Shown here piece after piece: positions 23,101-47,058 of a stretch of 64,000 nucleotides of DNA (the first letter of the stretch is position 1; each line of letters starts with the position of its first letter). A model generated the notes under the pieces. The model did no database searches and had not been told where the DNA came from. It saw only the letters and a program-made list of their open reading frames with translations. The position numbers were made by a program, and so were the translations under genes. This DNA comes from Baylisascaris procyonis. Its lineage: Eukaryota > Nematoda > Chromadorea > Rhabditida > Ascarididae. Where the stretch lies: NCBI GenBank assembly GCA_037389465.1, contig JAZARR010000213.1, forward strand, positions 2,696,501-2,760,500. The letters are read 5' to 3'.

Positions 23101-23346
23101 CGAAGAAATGCTTTATCTATGAGGAGAGTTGTGAGGCTAAGTTTCAGAACAATTGTTATACATACTAAAAAAAAGGAAAACGTTTTACGTTTTGATAAAA
23201 AAAATCTGCAATAAACGAAGAAATTCTGTTAGCAAGGAAATACCAGAATGCACCAAAGAAGTCTTCGTTGTCCATCGAAAAGTTGCTTACTTTATAAAGG
23301 CACTTTGAAGTTATAACTTTGGTAAAACTACGTTGGATTACAAAAT
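20194..23346. other. AT-rich intergenic sequence
   Basis: No gene was found on either strand. There are short AT-rich runs and an imperfect Asn/Gln-codon-like stretch of gcaattgttgcaa repeats near 21330-21425. A pentamer array lies just downstream at 23011. Promoter elements for the unknown gene ending at 20193 should lie in its left part, but none stands out. Confidence 0.5.
23011..23039. repeat. (ATTCG)n pentanucleotide array
   Basis: Six near-perfect tandem copies of attcg/gattc are read directly in the sequence. Confidence 0.95.
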
Positions 23347-23685
23347 TCAACAAGAATGCGATCGAATTATAAATGAAGAATTAGCGGATTCATTGTGTAG
23401 ATGTGAAATGCTTCGTTTAATAAAAAATTGTAGCGGTTGTTGGCAATAAGATGTAAGTTCAGAAGTGGCAATCGGCGATCCACTCGAAGTGCTATTGCTA
23501 AGAATCTGATAGTGTTGTGAATGACGTCTAAATTCATAAGCGTTATTGACTAGTGAGGAATTCTCACGTTTCGTCGATAATCTCTGTACCAACGATCGAA
23601 ATGAGCATTGCTCAAGTTTCTTCGAATGTCGATCTCGATCCATTGTTGTTAGATGTATGATGACATTTGTTGATCCTTTCGATAA
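23347..23685 (-). CDS. Possible terminal exon, Ser/Arg/His-rich, unknown
   Basis: On the minus strand a good acceptor (AATATTACAG) at 23686 opens 112 codons to a TGA at 23347. The first in-frame ATG is at 23643 (MDRDRHSKKL). The peptide is hydrophilic and rich in Ser, Asn, Arg and His (for example LSNSTSSGSPIATSE), like a cytoplasmic tail or linker. No domain was recognised and no upstream exon was joined. It may be chance, or the 3' exon of an unassembled gene downstream of the GPCR on the same strand. Confidence 0.3.
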   Translation of the reverse strand, partial: LSKGSTNVIIHLTTMDRDRHSKKLEQCSFRSLVQRLSTKRENSSLVNNAYEFRRHSQHYQILSNSTSSGSPIATSELTSYCQQPLQFFIKRSISHLHNESANSSFIIRSHSC

Positions 23686-24716
23686 CTGTAATATTTCTTT
23701 TTGAAATTTTATATTCTTTCAACTATTTATTATTTATTACGATGAAATAGAAAAATATTGATGAAAGCTTTTCTGACTTTCCCATCTTATAAGTTGATCG
23801 TTATGAATGCTTTTTATACTGTTTAGAACTTCATTTCTTTGAAAGTAAATTAATTAAAAATGTGACTTCCATATACATAAAACTTACAGCAAAACTCGAT
23901 CGAACCTATTGTGAAATGGAATAATCTGCATGTAGATACTAATTCGTATGCGGTAGCGAAATTTAACATTCATTCTCTTTACTTTCTTCGATAGTCGATT
24001 CTGTTTCGACTCTTACCCCTCATCGTTTCCGGACAAAAGAATACGATCGTTTTGCACCGAACATTATCGATCGATGCATCATTCTAATTAATAAGTAATC
24101 AAGGACTCGCATCCGGTGATTTATTGGGTCAACTCGAGTAGTGTGACAGAAGTGAATATATGTGACAGAGAATAAGATAACAGTTGTTGAAAAATCCGCT
24201 ATACGATGCAATCGATGTGTTGATGAAATATCATATGACATACAACTATTTGCTCAACGCAAAAGTAATCGCATTTCATAGTGGAGATAGTTTGATGAGT
24301 TCGCTCTCTCGGACAACCGACTGACAGATAGAAGTAAAAAAAAGTGTTACCGAATATATTATAATTCCATGAAATGTGAAGAAAGTTTTTTCTCACTATA
24401 AGTTTACGAACTATGACGCATCGATCGCACAGGATTACGTGCCCATAGAATCGTTGCACACAACATCCACCATCCACTTTTCAATAAATGAACCAACAAG
24501 AAAGTATGTTTTTAAGCGATCACAACTGACGATAGATAAATTAAGATGTGCGAAATATTCATTCACTTTTTACTCTTGAATAGCGGACTGTTTGCATTCA
24601 TCGTTTCCTTATAAAGGCAACGATCGTTTTCGTGATGGATATTCGTTGCCGATGATAAAAACCAAACTCCTGATAAAAGGTTTCTTTGAATGGAAACATT
24701 TAATAAACAACTGCTA

Positions 24717-24878
24717 TCAATAGAGATTATCGCTTGCTTTTAAACGCAACATTTGCTTTGCAAACGCTTTCTTTCCTTCTACTCCTGTCATGTCCCAGTA
24801 ACATTCCTTGAAAATTCCAACGCAACCAAATCTTAGGCACACTTCAGCACATCGATTTGCACGTATCGTGGCTCTCAT
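24717..24878 (-). CDS. Possible small cysteine-containing exon, unknown
   Basis: A minus-strand frame of 53 codons from ATG 24878 to TGA 24717 lies in a locally GC-richer patch (about 40%). It has four cysteines in CAEVCLRFGC...KEC spacing, followed by a basic helix-like end (KKAFAKQMLRLKA). Codon choice looks more coding-like than its surroundings. A weak acceptor (TGTGACAG) lies 8 bases before the ATG, so a 5' exon encoding a signal peptide is possible, but I did not find one. Family unknown. Confidence 0.35.
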   Translation of the reverse strand: MRATIRANRCAEVCLRFGCVGIFKECYWDMTGVEGKKAFAKQMLRLKASDNLY

Positions 24879-25434
24879 CTTGCTCTCTGTCACATTTAAT
24901 CCTTTTTGGTTAATTGCCAATTAATTGACACTCCCTTATAATTGCACTGCTACATGTATCTATTGTAATTTATTTTCAATAATGGAACGATACTATAGGA
25001 ATTTGAAGGAAATGAGTGATGAAAAAGTATTTCAACGAGGGCTGCCACAATTGAGACATTTCCATCTCAGTTAAACGGTTTCTTAAGGATCGAGAGAGTT
25101 TGACACATTAGTGCTTCTATAATCCCACAGTCATAAGTAGAGGTTCATTATGTAATTCTTATTTACGGCAGATATAATAATATATGACACAATAAGCACC
25201 ATTACAGCATTGTGTAAAAATATTGGTGGCTTGATCACGAATGTACAACAACAAGTTATCCAAGTAGCACTATAGACGTATAGCATAGATGAATGATTTT
25301 TATGCTCCTAGCAAAGTTATAGACGATATTGGAACAGTACTGTGTGCTGGAACAAGGAAGCTGATTCCATATACAAAATTTAGCAGTAAAAACTATCATC
25401 GCGCAATAGAAATACAAGTGAATGACACATTGTG

Positions 25435-25492
25435 GGCAGCGGTTGGCCACTCATTGTGGAATCAAGTTCGAATCTCACTTAGCACCGCTGCC
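25435..25492. other. Compact three-way-junction fold (structured element)
   Basis: A perfect 9-bp GC-rich stem (ggcagcggt / accgctgcc) closes a 40-nt interior that holds two 4-bp arms: ccac-tcatt-gtgg and aagt-loop-actt. The second loop contains gttcgaatctc, which resembles a tRNA T-loop, but there is no anticodon arm and the length (58 nt) is too short for a normal tRNA. Confidence 0.4.
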
Positions 25493-26027
25493 TTAAGTGA
25501 AATATGATGTAAGAAAAATGCAAAAATATATCTGCGGTATATAATCAGCAAAAATGGTGACCTTACTGATTATTGGAATATAAAAGAAAATAATAACCGC
25601 TCGAGGGAATATCGTTATTCTAGGATATAACTCTTTTATAAACGATAACCAGTTTTTTAGCCCTCAACTATTTATAAACGACAGCCCTGAACTATTTGGA
25701 TCTTGCATTTCACATCTTTGCTATTTTTTTATGTGCACTATTCAATAGGCGCTTCTCTGAGTAATTGATCCCTCCTCAAAGAATCTATGAGACAGAATAC
25801 GTTTCATATTGCCCAATACAGCCCTGATAGATATTCGAAGATTACCGGTTTTTTAATCGAAAACTGCAAAATTACGTTGAAATTTACCAAATATATTTCT
25901 ATACTCAAATTGGAGAGCCAATATACGATAAAAGATTGAGTATAGCCAAGACAACTTATTGAGTAGTACCATTATATTTCAACTTCAAAAAAACTGTAGC
26001 CCGTGTAAGTGAGCTCTGTGACTCACT

Positions 26028-29000
26028 CTAGATAGCCCTAACCTCTGTCGCTCCATACTGTCCCGGTGCAGATGATATGGCTTGCCTCACGTTTTGTTGT
26101 ATTTTCGTCGAATCTCGCCCATCACCCGTCTCGAGTAGTGTACCATTTCGTGTTAATTGACCAAATCTATCAAATCTGCTCTTTGATCGTAAACAATCTG
26201 GCATAAGGCGTATAAATGCAGCGCGTAATTGTGGATTTAATACTGCATACAATAAAGGATTCCAAACCTGTAAGATTAATTTTGAACAATAAACGTTGAG
26301 TGGAATTTAAAAATTTCTATTTCAATAATTAAGTTGTCATATATATAGCCCTTCCATCGAAGTAAAGTTTTTTTTTTAACTTAAAAACTTGAATTATATT
26401 TGCCTCATTTGTTACCTAACAAAGTTCACTCCTTTCAAATATTCAATTCGTTCCAAGAAAGAAAGCTCTTCGATTAAAATAATATCTAGCACTCAAAAAT
26501 CATAGGGAAATTATTTTTTTTAGATTATTCAAAAGTCCTCCCGGTGCCGAGAAGAAGCGGATGCTAAGTGTATCGAAGTTGCCGTTGTCGGCTAACGATT
26601 CGAAAACAATCGCTGATAAGATCTAAACAATTTCCTTTTCTCTAATCGTTTTGATTAAGAACTATCTATTTCTCAGATTTATGAATTATTGAAAACAAAA
26701 TGTAAATTATCTATCAAAGCATTTGCCTAAATAAACTGTATAAAAGCACCACTCTATGCGAATAAATTCATTCAAAAGCGCGCCCTTAGCCACACATAGT
26801 TTGCCGGTCTATTTCTATCGCTACGAAGTTCTAGAATTTTCGAATGCATCATAAACTTTTCGAATTGAATTAAATGTTTAATGGGATAGGTTGTTTTGTT
26901 TTCCGAATTCAAATAAAATGAATCACTGATGGCAAAGTTTCTTTTTCCAGATGGTTAGGTGAAGAAGACATTGGAAGCGAAAAATTGTCACTTTAAAACA
27001 TTTTAATGTGGCGATAAAACTTTGTGGAGAGAAAGAATTAGATAGAGATTTGATTTTCAAAGAAAAATCGCATTCGTTGACAGATAATTAACAATAATTT
27101 CCACAAAAATAAAACTTTTTATTCAACTTTCACAAATAGAGAAATTCACAGAAATTTCGCAAAAAAAAAATTTCCGCATCCTTTTTGAATGCTTTATCAA
27201 TCACGATATTCAAGAATATTGTTTCTTGCGACGATTGAATTTATGGCGATAACTTAGAGTGATTCATCAATGTTCGAAAATATCTTAATGAAAAAAATGC
27301 TTGAAAAATAAGCGAATCATTCAACGAATCGGATAGAAAAAATTATTCAAAGGAAAAGAGGTGAAGTGTAACGGCGAAATAATGACATATCGTAATTAAT
27401 TTCTTTTTTTTTTCAAATCTCCCATGATCGTAAATATTAGAAGTCGTTCTCAATATAAACATAGCTTCTATGACTGTTAATGAGATAATTGAAAGGTTGA
27501 ATAACATGGCAGTTTGTAGGTTTTTATAACTTATTGGCAATGGTTTAGATAGGAAAATTATTTCGACGATGATTAGATGATTTCGTTGGAGAGAAACGAT
27601 AAACAGATGTACTGATAGATCATTGATTACTTGGAAATCTTCTGATCTCATTGTTAGAAGTTCGCAGCGAAATTAGCAACTCGTTTAGATGTCTATGAGA
27701 GAAAAAATATCATTGATGATGCGATTAAAACTTATATGATAGTGAGGAACTTTTTATCAACTTTTGAGAGACTTTTTTTATCAATTAAGAGCTTCAGCAA
27801 TTTTCTTATTATTTTTTTTCATCTATGAGCAAGAATTAAAGTAAATTTTAACAAAAGATTTGCAAATTTTCAAAGTTTTCACATTCATTCAAAAAGAATA
27901 ATCATTGAAAAAGAATATTTTATTCTTTATTTATTCATAAGTAATTTATTGATATATAATGAAAAGACATACTGTAGATGTCATAGCAATACAATGAGTT
28001 GCAATTCCATAAAAATATTCTTGAGTTTTCATCCAATTAGGTAATCGATCATAATCACGTAATACATTGAATAATACACTCCATAGCCAACTAGCGGAAA
28101 ATGCCACTACCATACAAATTAACATTCGATTTGTTCGTTGTCGCCTTCGTACGGCTGCTCGTTGCTGCACAAAAAAAAAAAAAAATATTGAATATAATGT
28201 GATGCTAAAAAATCTTCAAAATTGAATGACGATTTTTTGGAAATTTTTTTTCCACTTTTCCGGAAGTTTCTTAAAAAAGCAACTTTTTCATACTTTTTTT
28301 TCAAAATTATTCTCGATTTAGCACACCTCTGTCAAAGCCAAGCCATAGGTGTTCAAAGAATGAAGGAGAAATTAATGAATGAAGAGAGAATCCCGACCTG
28401 ATCGGTCATTTGAACTTGCCAGTCATAGTTGCTTTTTTTCCCTTTTATTAGCATACCCTGCAATGAAATCAGTTTTAAAATCGAAAACAAGATGATACAA
28501 TGATATCATTGCAGATTTTTATACTTATCTCTTAAAAAATTGATGAATTGCTTTTGAATTAGCCGTTAAATAACTACTCAGTAGATTAGCAGTGGAAAAA
28601 TGCCCATACATTCTCTACTAGAGAAAACCTTTCCTTGCTCACTAATGACGGACATCGCTAAGAAGTGAAGAACTCAAAACCCACATTTCAACGAATAAAT
28701 CCACTAACTATCTCCATCTTATCCAAAATGTTATATTGTCCACTTATTGTCCACTATATTGTCCACTACATTCATATAGTTTAGAATGCCATAGCTATAG
28801 AGATAGCACTTCATGATGAACTTTACCAACATTGCAACATCACTTTTAAGATTCACAAAATCGATTAGGACATTTTCATTGCATACAGTCAGTGCCTTTA
28901 CATTCGAGTGGACAACAAATAAAGTTGAAAAATTTTCGAATGGAAACATGGTCGATGGCTAGGTGTGTGATTGACATTTGTCTTCAGCAATAGCCCTGAG

Positions 29001-29192
29001 CGTCATTTACAACACTTCATCTATACACAAAAACTAACATCGTTTGCAGCACTTAGAAAATAAACACGGCTGCTGAATGAATCGAAATTTCCAATGTAAT
29101 AGAGAAAACATTTTTTTTTCGCACGTCATTTTTTGCTGGTCTGTATATCAAATCACATGCTTTTATGTCATAGTCTTCCTTTGCACATACTA

Positions 29193-29257
<65 letters not shown>

Positions 29258-32200
29258 GACTATTGCATATTCGTACAGAAAGAAAAAGTTGATTAAATTT
29301 TATCAATTTCGAATAAAGGATCCGAATAGCTGTATTTCATTTAGGCTTTGCTAATCTTTTGGCAATATAACGGTAAAAGAGTTGGCTAGAGGCATGAAGC
29401 CTTGCCCATTTGAATAGTCACCTAATATGACAAGAAAAACTACTCCGTCAATAATCGATTAGAAAAAACACAACATTAAGAAATTCAACAATAATTCTTT
29501 TTATTTTTATTTGCACGGAATAATCTTACGAATCTTCTGAACTGAAAGCGAAATTTCAAAGGGAAATTCGTAAATTCAAACAAATTCAGACAATATACTA
29601 AATTCAGATGACAATCGACGACCCGTTACTAAACAATAGCAAACTTTTTTTCGATACTTCTGCAAATACACTTTTTTCTATCCTCATAGAATTTTTGTGG
29701 GATTTTTTCTCTAATTTGAGGTGAAGCTTTCAATATGAAAGCTTCTCTCATGTATATTGTTCATTAAAAAATTGCAAAAAAAAAATGAACTTTTGGGCTG
29801 TATGGAGCATGAAATATGCATAATTAAGTTCATCGACTTTCTAATTACACTCTTGACTGGCTCATGAATAGCCTCGTTCAGTGTTGAAACACCACCACGA
29901 CAGCGAAATTCAGTTACAACATCCCGACTAATATTAATGACAATAATAATAATAATAATAGTATGATTAATATTAGTAATAACAGTTACCATTGTAGTAC
30001 TAGTAAAAATAATAGCATTAATAGCACTAGAGCATTAAGAATTAAAACAACTCCCACATACCTGACCAAGTTTCACCGCTATGGCCGCATAGCAAATAAC
30101 GATAATCGTTAACGGTACAGCAAATTGTACACCAACCATTACGGCACCATAGACACGCCTTCCACTTTGATCTACACCCCAATCCTCGGTACAGAATTTA
30201 CCGCAAAAATTTTCGAATGTTTGTAGACGTTGCTTGAACATTATTGGTGCCGAAAGGCATGCGGCCATTGTACAGATCCCCTCAAATAATTCCCATGCTG
30301 TCATTCGGCACCATTTATTTATCTACTTACTTATTTATTTATCTATTCGTTTATTTATTTATTTATTTACTTACTTATTTATCCATTTATTTACTTATTT
30401 ATTCACTTATTTTCTAGATACAGAAAAATAGTCAAACACCCATCGTTGATAGCTGATAAACTGCCCTATACTTACATTGAAAGAAAACAAAAAAGGGAAA
30501 TAATACGAAATATGAAATAATCTGAACTAAACGATAAGGTGTTTCAGTGCGTTGTGTTTGAGAAAAAAGTAAATTAAGTGTTGCGTTTAAGAACACAATA
30601 AATTATGCGCTGAATTTGATTAATATTTTCGAATAAAAAATTTATCATTTTTTACGAATTATATATTTAATATCGGAGATATTTTAAATAATACATTAAT
30701 TTCATAAGAATACCTGATAGCGAAAGAGATTTGTTCAAATCGTTGAAAACAGATAAAATAAATCAAGTAGAAATTAGATTTAAAATATTACCGCAATTAC
30801 AATAAGTGCATGTGGTTTTGTTAGCGCTTTATTCATAGGGAAACAAATAAGCAAAAATCGATCCACCGATATGGCAGTCAATGTGAACGTTGAGAAACAT
30901 AGTGAAATCCCCTGAAAAGGAAATAAAAAATTTTTGTATGAAGTAAATTTTTATTGATAATTTAAAAAAAAATTTCTTTCTTGCAATTTCTTTGAAAGTG
31001 ATAAGGAATCTAATTCAACATTCGCGAAGAGCAAGCATCGCTTAAAGGAAAATATATGTTTTGCTTGGTATAGGTTTGAAAAGATTTATTGTAAGATAAA
31101 AAGAAATAAATCCGAGCGATATGAGGTGAAGATTACAGCGCTTATATTTGTCTTATTTTGCCTCAATCAAAAAAAAAAAAAAAAAAAACCGACGGCGCTA
31201 TTCCAATTTTATAGAGTGAAGAATAAATTTAGCTTAATTCAGATCGTTTTATCCATTGCATCAATTCAAAGCCAAAGTTTAGGAAATAAATATTACATAG
31301 TGCTATTTCGTTGGCTCCCTTCTTAAGCTAATATTCGCAGAATTTCTATTGTGTTTGAAATCGACAACAGATCAATAACACATGACGATAGTATTGTTGG
31401 AGATGATTAGTGAAGTGGAACGAGTACTCATGCATCCAGAAATAGTAGTTTCAAAAAAGATGTTTCTCTCAGATCTTTGTCGAGCACTCACTATGACATA
31501 GAAATTTTCAGCAGCTCATAACATATGCCTATATTCATATTGCATTAGAGAGAAATTTTTAACGCATCATTGCTAGTTGATTGTTTACACTTTCTGAGAG
31601 CGTATTTCAATCGGAAATATTACTTCCGATCGTGTTCAAAGTTCTGCATTTTCCTCACCCAAAACCAACGTTTGTGAATGTCATTTCCTCCAGTCTTCCT
31701 TTATGGAAGATCACCAATGATGATCTTCAAAATTTACTCCCTATATTGTCGCAGATAATAGAATTGCATACTGCGTAACCCGATCACGTGAAACCAACTT
31801 TTGTTGTTGCATTGCTAAAATTGTTGTTGCACAAGAAGTTTTCGACTCCTGCAGAAAACTATAATGTTTGCTGCCTCATTAGAATTTGACTACATCACAA
31901 TAGAAGAAGCGAATAATTAACTAACCGCAATAAAAGGTGCTATGGAGCAAAGTGTAGCTCCGAAGAGCCATTCTTTTTTGAAGGCAGTTATTGGTGTGAT
32001 AGTGGCCGATATGCAACATACAACAACATCCGAACAACTCAATGAAAATATGAATAAATTTGGCACCGTTTGTAATGACCTGAAATTGCAACGAAAATTT
32101 CTAGCGTGTATAAAATATTAATGATTCTCACATAGCTCACCCATCTTAGTTTCGTTGTTTTGAAAATCTGTTGAAAGATGCATTCACTTATTATCGGCAA

Positions 32201-32686
32201 TAAAATATTCAAATAAGTATTCTTTTTCGTTTCTATCAAGTGAAATTTGAATCGATGAATAAACGCATAGTCATCAAAGCAGTATTCGATCTAGGGTAGT
32301 CAAATAACTTGAGCGACACTCTAACCAACTGAACTATGCTTATGAATGCACCATCATCTGAATGATTCTACAATAATTTCAATATTTACTAAGAATTGTT
32401 CAGAGATCTAAGACGACGAAAAGTTTGAAAGGATTCAAAGTTGTTGAGTCGATTTTCATGAACCTTGATCCCAGAACAACTTAAAGCAAAGAGCATTTAT
32501 CTGAGAAATTGCAATTCACCTTGTCCTTGCGATTGCTAAAATAACACAAAGATTGCCGAATATGCCAAGTACGATAATTGTCGCATATAGTAATGCGAAA
32601 ATGGCCATCACTGCTGGTTGAGTAGTGAGATCGTTACGAAAACGCCATAATTCGTCGTTCATATCCAAGCAAGATTCATTGCTCAT
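26028..32686 (-). CDS. Class A (rhodopsin-family) neuropeptide-type GPCR
   Basis: A seven-helix plasma-membrane receptor of the nematode NPR (NPY/RFamide-like) type. Minus-strand exons 32520-32686, 31926-32079, 30792-30911, 30062-30280, 28398-28457, 27973-28164 and 26028-26267 join in phase to 383 residues. Landmarks: N45 in TM1 (GIFGN), D73 in TM2 (SCSD), C100 at the top of TM3 and C173/C177 in loop 2 for the disulfide, P and Y in TM5 (VPLTIIVICY), and NPLLY at 307-311 in TM7. Loop 2 FENFCGKFCTEDW is typical of this group. Odd positions: DRF at 124-126 instead of DRY, C150 where TM4 normally has Trp, and S-W-L-W (265-268) in place of C-W-x-P in TM6. The exon 4 acceptor (TTATTTGAG, 30281) was chosen for helix length; an acceptor further upstream adds residues that lengthen TM4. 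Ligand is not assignable. Confidence 0.92.
29196..29255. repeat. (TA)n microsatellite in GPCR intron
   Basis: About 60 bases of alternating T and A lie within the GPCR intron between exons 4 and 5. Confidence 0.95.
30304..30412. repeat. Degenerate (TTTA)n tetranucleotide array beside GPCR exon 4
   Basis: An array of ttta units with ctta and cttac variants starts about 25 bases upstream (minus-strand sense) of the chosen exon 4 acceptor. It replaces any normal pyrimidine tract in that position. Confidence 0.85.
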
Positions 32687-34312
32687 TCTTTAAATAATAT
32701 ATTCACTTTAAAACTTTCGAAATTTTCAAACTTTTGCATTCCCAATCCGCATATTTCCATGAAAATTTATCGACTTATTAAAGTGTGCAAAAATAGGAAC
32801 TAAACACAAGCTATAATTTATGCGTTTATATTCCTATGTGCTGCTACATATTTGCACATATAAATCACATATATATGCATGTTCACACCAAATCAGGCGG
32901 GTATAGATGTATTCTAAGTTTGCCCCATCTGTGCCACATTTCTGCTTGATATATAAATTTTTGCACAGTTATGGTCATACGATCAGCATTCGATAGGCAG
33001 AAGATGAGCTTAAGCTCTATTCTTCGTGCGACTTTGCAACTTCCTCTGAGCGGTAGTGGAAGCGATATGAAGACATGTTCATTCGTAATGAATGCTTTTT
33101 TAAATAAAGTAAATAAATTAATAAATAAATATGGTCGTTTAAATGAGTCAAAAAATTTGCATGCATCTAATAAACATTTGAATTGCAGCTTACGCTGTGA
33201 AATTTGCGAATGCTTTATACACTCGTCGGAGCAATCATATGAGCGAAAATTTTATCGCACTATTCTCCATATATTCCTCAAATACATAAAACTCACAACT
33301 ATGAAATGTTAGCAGAATGCAAAATCGCATAAACTATTAGCTCATCTGGCTCATATGTCTACCTTTTATACCCACTAGGCGCTTTTAGTGAAGGCTCATC
33401 TCGATGCTCATTGCTCCATAATTGTGGCCAAAATACAAAATAAATAGAGCCGAAATTTGATTTGATAGACCATTTGTATTCGCGCAATGCGAATATAAGT
33501 TGATAGCTACAATTTCGTTCGTTTCTTGATTGAGAATATGGGAATTTATTGATGCTTGTTGAGACAAAAAATGCATACAAATAAATTGGGTTGACAGTAT
33601 GATTTATTGGATGCAAATATGCGTATGATATGTTGTTATTAAGTGATATTATTATTTTTGGCTGAGAAAAAATTTTGCGAAATACTTTTAGAAATGAGAA
33701 AAGAAGAGAAATAAAAAGATTATCAAAAAGGCATACTTATGAATATCAGTTAAGCTAGGTTAATTAATTTTAAGTCCCTCTAATCGACTAAATCTAGACG
33801 ATGGGTGCTAAGATTCAAAGAGAAAATAGTTGATTTTAGTTGAAGTAAATTATGCAAAGAGAGCAAAACTTTAATTGTAAAATATTAAAAAAAAAAAAAA
33901 AACGATGAGGCAAATGGTTTCTATTTGAAATGCTCTTGAAATAACAATGAATTGCCCAGAAATGAGTGTTGTACGATTAGCCGTTTTGTTGAATGAATAA
34001 AAACGAACTTTTAAACGTCATAAATCACTTTTCGCTAAAAACTTTTTTTTTTCAAAAAATTGAAAAATTTTCTAAAATGAACAAATATTTTGATAGCTTT
34101 TTGCAAGAGAAAAGATGCAAAAAGCCGTAAATATCAAGTAGGCGGCTTCTTCTATCAACGAAGAGAAGCAAAGTTTCACCACTTCACTTAGCATGTGCAA
34201 ATTAATGATCTCTCTTGACTTTCATGATTTAAAATGTCAACGAATTTTTACATTGTTTTAAGGTGAAAAAAAAAAAACGTTATGACGATATAATGCCGTA
34301 TTTATACATAAG
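32687..34312. other. 5' flank of the GPCR, no clear gene
   Basis: This is the upstream region of the minus-strand GPCR. There is no obvious spliced-leader acceptor next to the start at 32686, so a non-coding first exon may lie here. A 113-codon open stretch on the plus strand (32971-33312) has unremarkable, low-complexity composition and I do not call it a gene. Confidence 0.4.
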
Positions 34313-34345
34313 TATATATATATATATATATATAATATAATATAT
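34313..34345. repeat. Short (TA)n array
   Basis: About 33 bases of interrupted alternating T and A, ending in atgtgtacgcatgt. Confidence 0.9.
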
Positions 34346-34368
34346 GTGTACGCATGTATTTATGCAGG

Positions 34369-34668
34369 TTACTCCTCGACAGGGTCTCGATCAGACAAGA
34401 CCAACAGACAACGTCTCAAAGCTTCAGATAGGAAATCAGGAAAGCAATTACTAGCAAATTTGTTTGATATATTCTCCAATTTCAAATTTTTCTCATCACT
34501 CATCATCATCTTACAACGTTGAAAGCTTGTTGAACTTATATAACCATATGATTGCTCTGGGAAAAAGGGAACAAGAATTGCCGTTGGTTTAAGGTTTGAA
34601 GTGTGGTCCAATTGTGCGAGCGTTGTGGAATATACGTGAAACTTTATCAAGTACAGAGATGGAGGCAT
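34369..34668 (-). CDS. Hypothetical 99-codon open frame
   Basis: A minus-strand ATG at 34668 opens 99 codons to TAA at 34369. Composition is balanced and protein-like (for example FPEQSYGYISSTSFQR and FLSEALRRCLLVLSDRDP) rather than Ile/Tyr/Phe/Lys-biased like the chance frames around it. No domain, signal peptide or splice partners were recognised. It could be a lineage-specific gene, a terminal exon or a gene fragment. Confidence 0.3.
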   Translation of the reverse strand: MPPSLYLIKFHVYSTTLAQLDHTSNLKPTAILVPFFPEQSYGYISSTSFQRCKMMMSDEKNLKLENISNKFASNCFPDFLSEALRRCLLVLSDRDPVEE

Positions 34669-35244
34669 AAATATGAGTTAAATGTTGCGGGATTTCTACA
34701 TATTATAGCTGAATGCCACTTGCAGAAGTATTTTATGACCTTTCAAAAACTTGTGACATATTTTAACATTTCATGATATATGAGTTTCTCAGAGAACTCA
34801 ACTACACTTCCAGATACTGCTAATAAAGCTCACGAACAGACCTGAAAAGTAATACATAAAGCTAAGAGAAGGAAGCGAGCAAACAAAATGACGGAACATG
34901 GATTTTAGCGATCCAATCCATTTCAATGAGGGCAATAAACAGTATAAATAATTCAAAAAAAACGTCAATTGATGGCTCTGATAAACAGCCGATCACTTGT
35001 TCAAAATTTAAAATCCAAAAATTCAAAGATCCCTATATCTGCACGAACGTGAAACAAAAATTGCAAACAAACTTGAACCATTTAAAAGAATCCATTGAAG
35101 AGAAAATTCAAACTAGGCTCGAAGGTTCAAAGTCAAAGGCATAGCTAATAATCTCACTGATGTTATCTTAACATTTTCACCGATGCTATAGTAAGAGGTT
35201 CGCATCTATAGACATGCATAAACACATAAAGACACACAAACACA

Positions 35245-35247
<3 letters not shown>

Positions 35248-35306
<59 letters not shown>
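35248..35306. repeat. (TA)n microsatellite with CA-rich flanks
   Basis: About 58 bases of (TA)n are flanked by acacac/gcacac-rich sequence on both sides (35225-35245 and 35313-35405). Confidence 0.95.
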
Positions 35307-35307
<1 letters not shown>

Positions 35308-35406
35308 TATAGGCACACAGCGTACACACAAACAAAACATACACACACGCACTGACGCACTCGCACACAAACGCACGCATAAATACGTCTGCGCATTTGC
35401 GCACAC

Positions 35407-47058
<11,652 letters not shown>

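Noticed and set aside
32971..33312. 113-codon plus-strand ORF upstream of the GPCR
   Set aside because: Second half is low-complexity Lys/Asn/Leu sequence and no homology or splice context was seen.
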